The notes below the pieces were generated by a model. That model did not search any database and was not told the origin of the DNA. It worked only from the letters and a program-made list of their open reading frames with translations. Below, one piece after another: positions 1 to 5,869 of a stretch of 10,244 nt of DNA (within the stretch, counting starts at the first letter, position 1; the number at the start of each line of letters is the position of its first letter). This DNA comes from Clostridium sp. CAG:632 (GTDB taxonomy: Bacteria > Bacillota > Clostridia > Lachnospirales > Lachnospiraceae), in the NCBI GenBank assembly GCA_000431515.1, contig HF991287.1, forward strand, positions 1 through 10,244. The letters run 5' to 3'. The translations under genes and the position numbers were made by a program.

Positions 1-22
1 TTGTTTTGTGATAGGCAGAATC

Positions 23-640
23 TTATTTTACGATATAGGAGAATACCTCGATTTCTTCAAATCCCAATGTACGGATTTTCCGGACCGATTCCCGAATATC
101 CGTTTCATCATTATAATTTCTGATCCGTGGAATCCGGATTTTGCATTTAGACTGTAATCCCATGTCTGCAATTTTTTGCAGATTTTTTAATATTTTTTCA
201 TTTGTTCTGCCTGTATAAGACTGATAAATAGAAGGATTCATTGTTTTGATATCTATAATAAAGAAATCAACCGATTCCAGAACGCTCTCCAGTATTTCAG
301 GTTCTGCATACAGGGAAGTTTCTATATTTACATGCATGCCTTGCGGTGTCACCCCGGCAAACCTGCGGATGGCTTCTGCATGAAGCAGGGATTCTCCACC
401 GCCAAAGGTCACACCGCCACCCGTTGCCAGAAAATAACAATAATCCTGCAACACAGTCTCCAACAATTGCTCCGGAGTGTATTCCTTCCAACTGTTTTTC
501 TTCAAAATATCTGCGTTAATACAGTATTGGCATGCAAGCGGACAACCGTGCAGTGCAACCAGCGTGGTAACACCACTGCCATCTGTTGTCATGCGGTGTC
601 TGTTTATGGATTGGACCTTAAAATTCACTGTCCGGTTCAT
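23..640 (-). CDS. Radical SAM protein, glycyl-radical-enzyme activase type (short)
   Basis: This 205-residue protein carries the radical SAM signature C33-x3-C37-x2-C40, which binds a [4Fe-4S] cluster that cleaves S-adenosylmethionine. A Gly-rich GGE motif lies at about 80-83 (SAM amino-group binding), and D130-I-K132 resembles the D-x-K element of pyruvate formate-lyase activase. Together these place it near the PflA/NrdG/YjjW group. It is shorter than PflA (about 246 residues) and lacks the usual C-terminal Pro-Tyr-His stretch, and no extra ferredoxin domain is present. The ATG lies inside the end of the upstream Cys-rich gene (23-bp overlap), which suggests translational coupling. A weak GAGGG stretch lies upstream of it. 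No glycyl radical enzyme gene is in the window, so the substrate is unknown. It may activate an enzyme encoded elsewhere or modify its overlapping partner. The fold assignment is firm and the role open. Confidence 0.85.
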   Translation of the reverse strand: MNRTVNFKVQSINRHRMTTDGSGVTTLVALHGCPLACQYCINADILKKNSWKEYTPEQLLETVLQDYCYFLATGGGVTFGGGESLLHAEAIRRFAGVTPQGMHVNIETSLYAEPEILESVLESVDFFIIDIKTMNPSIYQSYTGRTNEKILKNLQKIADMGLQSKCKIRIPRIRNYNDETDIRESVRKIRTLGFEEIEVFSYIVK

Positions 641-1001
641 ATACTACATCACCCTCTAATTCAATCACTTCTTCGGTTCCTGCCTCAGTTATGTCTGTCG
701 ACTCGGTACTGATCATCTCTGTTGACTCGGAACCGATTGTCTCAATCTCACCTTCGAGATCTCCATATTGGTTTCCGCAGCCCGCAAGACCCAGACTTAA
801 GGTAGCCAGTCCGGCTACCAGCATTCCCTTTGCCGCCAGTGCCTGATTCAACTGTTTCTCCTCATGTGCACACTTCGGACAGGTTCCCTTACATTCCCCC
901 CGATAGGTACATTCCGACTGATGAAGATCCACACCAATCCTGTCTGCCAGCTGTTTTCTAATCTGCTTTAATCTCTCACATTTCGCCTTATTTCTGTTCA
1001 T
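618..1001 (-). CDS. Cys-rich domain protein with internal lipobox (putative lipoprotein)
   Basis: I know no named function for this 127-residue protein. Residues 1-58 form a charged, probably helical domain with C8 and a tight C31-x5-C37-x3-C41-x2-C44 cluster (GTCPKC core), suited to Zn or Fe-S binding. A hydrophobic stretch at about 60-74 follows, ending in a perfect lipobox, Leu-Ala-Gly-Cys75. The rest is an acidic Ser/Thr/Glu-rich tail with no cysteine. A further in-frame ATG exists 15 bp upstream at 1016, but a GGGAGG Shine-Dalgarno lies exactly between the two and 7 nt before the ATG at 1001, so I take the shorter form. It has its own promoter and overlaps the radical SAM gene by 23 bp. 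From memory, similar Cys motifs occur in small proteins of other gut anaerobes, but I cannot verify this. It could be a lipoprotein, a single-pass membrane protein, or a substrate of the radical SAM enzyme. Confidence 0.75.
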   Translation of the reverse strand: MNRNKAKCERLKQIRKQLADRIGVDLHQSECTYRGECKGTCPKCAHEEKQLNQALAAKGMLVAGLATLSLGLAGCGNQYGDLEGEIETIGSESTEMISTESTDITEAGTEEVIELEGDVVYEPDSEF

Positions 1002-1008
1002 CCTGATT

Positions 1009-1014
1009 CCTCCC
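1009..1014 (-). promoter_or_regulatory. Shine-Dalgarno that decides the Cys-rich protein start
   Basis: GGGAGG on the minus strand sits 7 nt before the ATG ending at 1001. It overlaps codons 1-2 of the longer reading frame, so the downstream ATG is favoured. Confidence 0.75.
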
Positions 1015-1045
1015 ATAATCGCTGCTACGCTTTGTATTTGAATTT

Positions 1046-1075
1046 ATTTTAACTGTTTCGTTATATAAGTGTCAG
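1046..1075 (-). promoter_or_regulatory. Sigma-A-like promoter of the Cys-rich / radical SAM pair
   Basis: On the minus strand a -35 box CTGACA (1070-1075, 5 of 6) and a -10 box TAAAAT (1046-1051, 5 of 6) are 18 bp apart. They lie in the gap after the zinc-ribbon protein gene. The start of transcription would fall near 1038-1040, giving a leader of roughly 40 nt. This makes the two-gene unit at least partly independent of the upstream operon. No terminator is visible between the two units. Confidence 0.6.
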
Positions 1076-1081
1076 AACCGG

Positions 1082-1540
1082 TTAAAACTGTTGCAGTAAT
1101 TTATAGAATATTCCTGCTACTGCCAGGATAGCGCCTCCTCCTATCAGAATCAAAAGTATCCCCCTCAACGTTTCTTTCACAGATATTGGTCGTATCTCTC
1201 TTTGAAGCTCCGCCAGATTCTGTACCTGTCCCCAGGTTCTGTTTCCACAGCTTTGACAATCACATTTTTTTGCATATGATTTATAAACCGGTTGCCGGAC
1301 TACATATCCTCCCCTGATAATCGTCTGTGTCTTACGGGAGCTTTTCATCATACCGCCACGCATCACATTCTCTGCCGGTACCGCAAATACAGCACCGCAT
1401 TTCTCACATTGTACCCATGCCGGAATTGTAATTCCGGAAGCCGCTTTCTTAATTCTTCTGAAAATTCGGATTACGCCATATAATACCCATGCCAGCAACA
1501 GGATGCCCATGACCACAAGGATAATTTCTTCTGTTTCCAT
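1082..1540 (-). CDS. Two-helix membrane protein with central zinc-ribbon-like domain
   Basis: I do not recognise this 152-residue protein. It has a transmembrane helix at about residues 5-27, a basic stop-transfer patch (RIFRRIKK), a middle domain, and a second helix at about 125-147. The middle domain holds C45-x2-C48 and, some 45 residues later, C93-x-C95-x2-C98, a pattern typical of zinc ribbons split by an insert. The basic residues after helix 1 suggest the cysteine domain faces the cytoplasm. The frame can be opened from a TTG at 1564, but the ATG at 1540 has a GAGGG ribosome-binding site 5 nt upstream and is preferred. It lies 42 bp after recU and is probably the last gene of that operon. 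A chance open frame is unlikely given the paired helices and cysteines. Confidence 0.75.
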   Translation of the reverse strand: METEEIILVVMGILLLAWVLYGVIRIFRRIKKAASGITIPAWVQCEKCGAVFAVPAENVMRGGMMKSSRKTQTIIRGGYVVRQPVYKSYAKKCDCQSCGNRTWGQVQNLAELQREIRPISVKETLRGILLILIGGGAILAVAGIFYKLLQQF

Positions 1541-1545
1541 AACTG

Positions 1546-1550
1546 CCCTC
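1546..1550 (-). promoter_or_regulatory. Ribosome-binding site fixing the zinc-ribbon protein start
   Basis: GAGGG on the minus strand ends 5 nt before the ATG at 1540. It lies downstream of the alternative TTG at 1564, which has no comparable site. Confidence 0.6.
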
Positions 1551-1582
1551 TTATATAAATTCAAAAACTGTTATTCTGCCTT

Positions 1583-2116
1583 TTATTCCCGGTTCATCAG
1601 ATCCCGGCTTAACGGTTCCAGATAATGAACCAGAATTCCGCCCTTCGCCCGGATGAAATTAGCCGGATCCAGTTCCTGATATTTGAAATTCTTCGGATGT
1701 CCTTCCCGAATCCGTTCCACATACCGTTTCAACTCCCGGAACGGCATATAATATAACTCATTCCGGGTCGTAAAGAAGATGATCAGAAAGCTGACTCCCT
1801 GTTGTTGTTCAAACTCCTTCATGAATTGATACTGATGCTCATGAATGTTCTGCATCGAAAAGGTATCCGTCGTGCATTCCTTGGCATCAAAGCACACCGG
1901 TACTCCCTGTACTACTCCGATATAATCAACCGTGGAATCCTTCTCAAAATACGCCAATGTAATCTGACTGCTTTCTTTATCGATCTTAATCGGCTTGATT
2001 GGGGTCGGAATCTTCTGCACCAGTGCCAGTCCTTTATCCCGATAGTTTTCATTTGTAAAATTAATCAGGTCTTCCAGTGTTGACCCCCGGAGTCCCCGGC
2101 TATTCCAGGTTGCCAT
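1583..2116 (-). CDS. recU: Holliday junction resolvase RecU
   Basis: RecU cleaves four-way DNA junctions during recombinational repair and chromosome segregation in Firmicutes and works with RuvAB in place of RuvC. The 177-residue protein shows the family layout: an N-terminal NSRG..LED segment, the P-T-P-I/V stretch near residue 38, and the nuclease core with D64 (T-V-D-Y), D77-A-K79 and E80. The position usually held by Glu in F-E-A-K-E is Asp77 here, a conservative change that should keep metal binding. The H-x-H-Q helix at about 92-95 follows as in Bacillus RecU. It is somewhat shorter than B. subtilis RecU (about 206), mainly at the N-terminus. The start codon lies 17 bp inside the end of the pseudouridine synthase gene, with an AAGGA site upstream. 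In Bacillus, recU pairs with the penicillin-binding protein gene ponA; here the partner is a pseudouridine synthase gene. Confidence 0.9.
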   Translation of the reverse strand: MATWNSRGLRGSTLEDLINFTNENYRDKGLALVQKIPTPIKPIKIDKESSQITLAYFEKDSTVDYIGVVQGVPVCFDAKECTTDTFSMQNIHEHQYQFMKEFEQQQGVSFLIIFFTTRNELYYMPFRELKRYVERIREGHPKNFKYQELDPANFIRAKGGILVHYLEPLSRDLMNRE

Positions 2117-3122
2117 ATGTCAGTTCCTTTCCCCATAGCTTCTCCAAGATTTCTCTATATTTTTCCGGCAGTGGTGCCATCCATGTTTTCTCTGATAAAT
2201 GGCGGAAATGACCGTCCATCACCGGAAATACGATTCGATATGCATGCAGACATTGATTCTGGATTCCGTATTGGTTGCGAAATTCCCGGTTTCTTCCCGG
2301 ATTACCGTATTTGGCATCTCCCATGATCGGATGCCCAAGACTTGCCAGATATGCCCGGATCTGATGACTTTTTCCGGTGATCAGCTCTACTTCCAATAAC
2401 GAATAGTCCGGACCGGCATTGCACGGCCGATACTTCGTTTCTATCATAACCGCTCCTTCTGCAGGCTTCTGCAGAATCCGGACCTGATTTGTCTTACTGT
2501 CTTTCACCAGATATGCTTTTCCGCCTCCGGCTTTCGAAACCTTTCCCAGAACCAGTGCCAGATAATACTTATGCACCGTCCGTTCCTTTAAAAGGGACGA
2601 AAGCATCTGACTTCCGGCAAGCGATACACCGGCCAATACGATTCCGCTCGTATTCCGGTCAAGCCGGTTACAGACAGATGGAGTAAAGGTTATCAGCTGT
2701 TCCTGCGTAAGCTTCCCGGCAGCCAAAAGATACCGGATCATCTGTTCATTAATCGAATCATCCGATGCCTTTGCCTTCTGCGACAGGACCCCGGATGGTT
2801 TATTCAGGATCAGAATATCAGAATCCTGATACAGGATACGGTTCTCTGAAAGGACGGTTCCCTTTGAAGACACTTCTCCACCCACAAATTCGGTCTTTTT
2901 ATCTTTATGAAACTTTGCAAACGTGTCATCTGAGAGGTAAATCTGAACCGTATCGCCTTCTTTTAACAGTTCCTTTCCATCTGCCCTCGACTGATTCACC
3001 TTGATGTTTTTCTTACGAAGCATCTTATAAATAAAGCCGGACGGTGCCTCATTTAATATTTTTCCAAGTAATTTATCCAGACGCTGTCCTGCTTCATTTT
3101 TACCGATTGTGTATTCTTTCAT
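2100..3122 (-). CDS. RluA-family pseudouridine synthase with S4 domain (RluC/RluD type)
   Basis: This enzyme isomerises uridines in RNA, most likely 23S rRNA, to pseudouridine. The 340-residue protein begins with an S4 RNA-binding domain (about 10-62), followed by the catalytic domain. The family opening is D-I-L-I-L-N-K-P-S-G at about 102-111. The motif around the catalytic aspartate is N152-R-L-D155-R-N-T-S-G, and the C-terminal G-K-S-H-Q-I-R-A-Y-L at about 250-259 with G-D-A-K-Y-G after it is typical of RluA. The usual His of H-R-L-D is Asn here, while catalytic D155 and the Arg next to it are intact. A GAGGAG site lies 8 nt before the ATG. The exact target uridine cannot be read from sequence; a tRNA target is possible. 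The gene overlaps recU by 17 bp and follows the membrane protein gene by 31 bp. Confidence 0.93.
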   Translation of the reverse strand: MKEYTIGKNEAGQRLDKLLGKILNEAPSGFIYKMLRKKNIKVNQSRADGKELLKEGDTVQIYLSDDTFAKFHKDKKTEFVGGEVSSKGTVLSENRILYQDSDILILNKPSGVLSQKAKASDDSINEQMIRYLLAAGKLTQEQLITFTPSVCNRLDRNTSGIVLAGVSLAGSQMLSSLLKERTVHKYYLALVLGKVSKAGGGKAYLVKDSKTNQVRILQKPAEGAVMIETKYRPCNAGPDYSLLEVELITGKSHQIRAYLASLGHPIMGDAKYGNPGRNREFRNQYGIQNQCLHAYRIVFPVMDGHFRHLSEKTWMAPLPEKYREILEKLWGKELTYGNLE

Positions 3123-3153
3123 CCTGCCTGCTCCTCATTCCGCCCGATATTCC

Positions 3154-3726
3154 TTACAGACACACATCCAGCATCCGGGTCTTTAACCGGTTGCATTTCA
3201 CTTCCAGATCTTCTTCCGATACAGGATTGGCCGTCACCATATCCAGCAATTCCCTGACATCATGTGCGGTATACACCTGATATGTATATCCGGTCTTATT
3301 TACGATTCCCTGCACATATTCCCGTTGCTTTTCTTCTCCGTATTTTTGTTCATTTGAGCCACCCCAAAGCAGATAAATATTTCCCTGGTCGATCACCACC
3401 GCACTTGCAAATGATACTGCCTCATAAGAGCTCAGTGCCATATCATAAAGCACAATACAGTTTTTCCTGCCGGACAATCCATTGCTGATCAGTTCTCCAT
3501 CCTCCGGAATCATCGAATGAAACTTCGCAGCTATGATCCAAAGTGTCAGCATCTTGGCAAATGGCAATGCCAGAATGATTGGTATCAGAATCGCAACATG
3601 CTTTACCGTTCCGAATATCAGATATACTGCTGCCGTACCGGCTATAATACAAATGGCCAGAATCAGCATCAGCATTCCATAACGTTTCTTATATGCATTT
3701 ATATATCCAAGGGTTCCTTTTTCCAT
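3154..3726 (-). CDS. Unrecognised protein with two N-terminal transmembrane helices
   Basis: This 190-residue protein belongs to no family I can name. A short basic N-terminus (KKRYG) precedes helix 1 (about 17-39) and helix 2 (about 43-66), after which come about 120 soluble residues. The charge pattern suggests a helical hairpin with both ends in the cytoplasm. The soluble part contains a hydrophobic segment at about 105-120 (VSFASAVVIDQGNIYLLWGG) that looks like beta strands, and a mixed-charge C-terminus with one Cys-containing helix. No catalytic motif is obvious. It has an AGGAAG site before the ATG and sits 18 bp after the HAD gene and 31 bp before the pseudouridine synthase gene, so it is almost certainly co-transcribed with them. 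Reality as a gene is well supported by length, spacing and helix pattern; function is unknown. Confidence 0.8.
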   Translation of the reverse strand: MEKGTLGYINAYKKRYGMLMLILAICIIAGTAAVYLIFGTVKHVAILIPIILALPFAKMLTLWIIAAKFHSMIPEDGELISNGLSGRKNCIVLYDMALSSYEAVSFASAVVIDQGNIYLLWGGSNEQKYGEEKQREYVQGIVNKTGYTYQVYTAHDVRELLDMVTANPVSEEDLEVKCNRLKTRMLDVCL

Positions 3727-3744
3727 TCTTCTTCCTCGCTTCTT

Positions 3745-4425
3745 CTATTCTGCATCCCTTGCCAATTCCTGTATCACAGGATAATAATCCCTGACCGCAT
3801 ACTCCGCTTCCTGTACCTTTGCCTGCCAGATATGACTGCTTGCAGCATCATCAATTGCACAGGTATGCATTCCGGCATTTTTTCCGGCCCGGATTCCTTC
3901 CACGATATCCTCAAAAATCAGACAACGTTCCGGTTTTACCCCCAGTTCATCTGCTACCAGAAGATAAATATCCGGATTTGGTTTCCCGTGTGCAACTTCA
4001 CAGGCAGTATGCACCGAATCGATCAGTCCACGGATTTTCTGCCCTTCCAGTGCAAGCTCTGCCAAATGTCGTGAGTTACTGGTTGCCACACCTGTCCGGT
4101 ATCCCTTCTGCTTCAGAAGGCAGAGAAATTCCATGGCTCCAGGCTTTAACGGAACCTCCTCCGCATACTTTTCTTCCGCCATCCGGTTCCATGTGTCCTT
4201 CATGACTTCTATAGAATCCGTAATCTGATACTCAGTTTTTATATATTCCGCTGTCTCAGAAAAGCTCATGCCGGAAATCCGTTCCTGTAAACCATCCGGA
4301 ACAACCAGACCATGTTTTCTGAAATATTCTTCATCAATGGCATTCCATACCCACATGGAATCTACCAATGTTCCATCCAGATCAAATATGACTGCCTCTA
4401 TTTCCCGGAACATTCGTCCACGCAT
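3745..4425 (-). CDS. HAD-superfamily phosphatase (beta-phosphoglucomutase-like, subfamily IA)
   Basis: This is a haloacid-dehalogenase-type phosphohydrolase or mutase acting on a small phosphorylated metabolite. From the chosen start (226 residues), motif I is F-D15-L-D17-G-T-L-V-D-S with nucleophile D15 and acid/base D17. An alpha-helical cap of subfamily IA follows (about 25-80). Motif II is the V-A-T-S-N-S strand, motif III the Lys of H-G-K-P-N-P-D-I-Y, and motif IV the acidic pair in I-F-E-D-I-V-E-G. All catalytic parts are intact. The substrate is not predictable; beta-phosphoglucomutase, a sugar-phosphate phosphatase or a nucleotide phosphatase are all possible. The frame can also open from a GTG at 4434, but the ATG at 4425 has a GGAGG site 8 nt upstream and forms a TAATG junction with the stop of the methyltransferase gene, so coupled translation is likely. 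Confidence 0.92.
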   Translation of the reverse strand: MRGRMFREIEAVIFDLDGTLVDSMWVWNAIDEEYFRKHGLVVPDGLQERISGMSFSETAEYIKTEYQITDSIEVMKDTWNRMAEEKYAEEVPLKPGAMEFLCLLKQKGYRTGVATSNSRHLAELALEGQKIRGLIDSVHTACEVAHGKPNPDIYLLVADELGVKPERCLIFEDIVEGIRAGKNAGMHTCAIDDAASSHIWQAKVQEAEYAVRDYYPVIQELARDAE

Positions 4426-5792
4426 TACAGCCACCTCCAGCCGGCCAGATATTTATTCTTAAGTGTGCCGTTGGTTAGCTTTCCCCAACCGAGCGGATAA
4501 CCATCCACACATATTAATGTCATACCGTTTTCTCCTTCTAATTCAATTGTTTCTCCTTTCAGATACCGGATTACCCTCTCATCCGCCACATCCAGAGAGA
4601 CTGCATGATCATATTCATTCATCTTCAGTGCCATTGCCAGCGACTGACTCGGTTCAAACCGATTCTTCCGGATTTCACCCAGAAACAGACCATTCCGCAG
4701 CACGCGCATCCCCTTTACCGATGGCATCTTCTCCGGAAGGTAATACAGCCGCTCCTTCTGTAATTCCATGCGGCATTCATCCCAGTTCCAGTCAATGTGT
4801 TTCAAGAAATCCCTTACCTCATCCGGAAGTTTTACCTTTTCCGGACGATACCAGTTCACTGCATCAGCCATCGGCTTCTCTTTCTTATGCAACAATGCAA
4901 CAAAATGCCCTTCCCCATGAATCCGCTGCGGCCATAACCGACGGCACTTCGTCACATCCTGATTACGATTCAGGCTCCATTCCGGATGTCCGGAATCAAA
5001 GCCTTCATATCTCGGAAGCTCTGCCAGCTCCAGCTCCGGATCCAGCTCCAACAGGAAATCCATTGCCTGCTCGTTCTCCTCCGGTGAAAATGTACAGGTC
5101 GAATATACCATTGTTCCGCCCGGTTTCAGACACCGTATCATTTCCTTTAAAATACTGTGCTGCAGATTCACAAACAGTTCTACACCATTCGTTTCCCATG
5201 CTTTCACCATAGAATTTGCTTTCCGGAACATGCCCTCTCCGGAACATGGTGCATCGATCAATATCTTATCAAAAAAACCTTCAAAGTTATCAGCGATCAC
5301 ATTCGACGGTTCACTCAGTACCAGCATATTGGGTACGCCAAAAAGCTCCAGATTCTTAAGCAATGCTTTTGCCCTGGAATTACTGATATCATTGGATACC
5401 AGTAGACCTGTTCCATGAAGCTTTGCTGCCAGCTCCGTTGACTTGCCACCCGGTGCCGCACAGATATCCAGAACCCGGTCCCCTTCCTCAATTGGAATCA
5501 CACTTGCCGGAGTCATGGCACTCGGCTCCTGAATATAATACAGACCTGCATAATAATATGGATGCTTCGCCGGTTGTTCCGACTCATCATAATAAAATCC
5601 GTTTGGGCACCATGGAACCGGCTTCAACTCAAACGGAGATAGTTTCAGAAAATCCTCAACTGATATTTTTGCAGTATTCACCCGCAGCCCGTGATAACAT
5701 GGGCGTTCCAGTTCTGCTTCATAAGCGCCAAACTCATCCTGCAGCATCTCTTTCATACGTGTTTCAAAACGTTCCGGTAATTTCACATTCAT
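4425..5792 (-). CDS. RsmF/NSUN-type rRNA (cytosine-C5) methyltransferase
   Basis: This enzyme transfers a methyl group from SAM to C5 of a cytosine, most likely in 16S rRNA. The SAM-binding loop is at about 108-118 (L-D-I-C-A-A-P-G-G-K-S). Both cysteines of the RNA m5C mechanism are present: C183 in motif IV (D-A-P-C-S-G-E-G-M-F) and the nucleophile C233 in motif VI (S-T-C-T-F-S-P-E-E-N). The 455-residue length and the roughly 170-residue C-terminal part (a PUA-like region near the end with the G-Y-P-L-G-W-G motif) match the RsmF group of Firmicutes. The exact target (RsmF-type C1407, or another cytosine) is not decidable here. The ATG at 5792 is only 1 nt from its AGGAG site, so the in-frame GTG at 5786, 7 nt away, may be the true start (453 residues). 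It follows relQ by 77 bp and is the likely head of the operon running to the zinc-ribbon gene. Confidence 0.92.
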   Translation of the reverse strand: MNVKLPERFETRMKEMLQDEFGAYEAELERPCYHGLRVNTAKISVEDFLKLSPFELKPVPWCPNGFYYDESEQPAKHPYYYAGLYYIQEPSAMTPASVIPIEEGDRVLDICAAPGGKSTELAAKLHGTGLLVSNDISNSRAKALLKNLELFGVPNMLVLSEPSNVIADNFEGFFDKILIDAPCSGEGMFRKANSMVKAWETNGVELFVNLQHSILKEMIRCLKPGGTMVYSTCTFSPEENEQAMDFLLELDPELELAELPRYEGFDSGHPEWSLNRNQDVTKCRRLWPQRIHGEGHFVALLHKKEKPMADAVNWYRPEKVKLPDEVRDFLKHIDWNWDECRMELQKERLYYLPEKMPSVKGMRVLRNGLFLGEIRKNRFEPSQSLAMALKMNEYDHAVSLDVADERVIRYLKGETIELEGENGMTLICVDGYPLGWGKLTNGTLKNKYLAGWRWL

Positions 5793-5793
5793 T

Positions 5794-5798
5794 CTCCT
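5794..5798 (-). promoter_or_regulatory. Unusually placed Shine-Dalgarno before the methyltransferase gene
   Basis: AGGAG on the minus strand is separated from the first ATG by a single base, too close for normal initiation, but it is 7 nt from the in-frame GTG at 5784-5786. The GTG may be the real start. Confidence 0.5.
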
Positions 5799-5869
5799 GC
5801 TTCTAATTTCTCATCTGTCATCATTCTGCCCGATAATAAAAACGCGTCAGGGCCCGTCTTATATTCCTT

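Noticed and set aside
332..712. Plus-strand ORFs over the radical SAM and Cys-rich genes
   Set aside because: They are opposite-strand shadows of two well-supported minus-strand genes and their products show no protein-like pattern.
4463..5212. Plus-strand open frame of 249 codons opposite the rRNA methyltransferase gene
   Set aside because: The product is dominated by Ser, Pro and His as expected from the reverse complement of a real gene, has no family motif, and the minus-strand gene is certain.
5793..5869. Terminator or promoter in the gap between relQ and the methyltransferase gene
   Set aside because: A GC-rich stretch followed by five T is present, but the best stem is 6 bp with one G-T pair and uses the T-run itself. 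A TATTAT lacks a -35 box. Neither is convincing, so co-transcription with relQ cannot be excluded.
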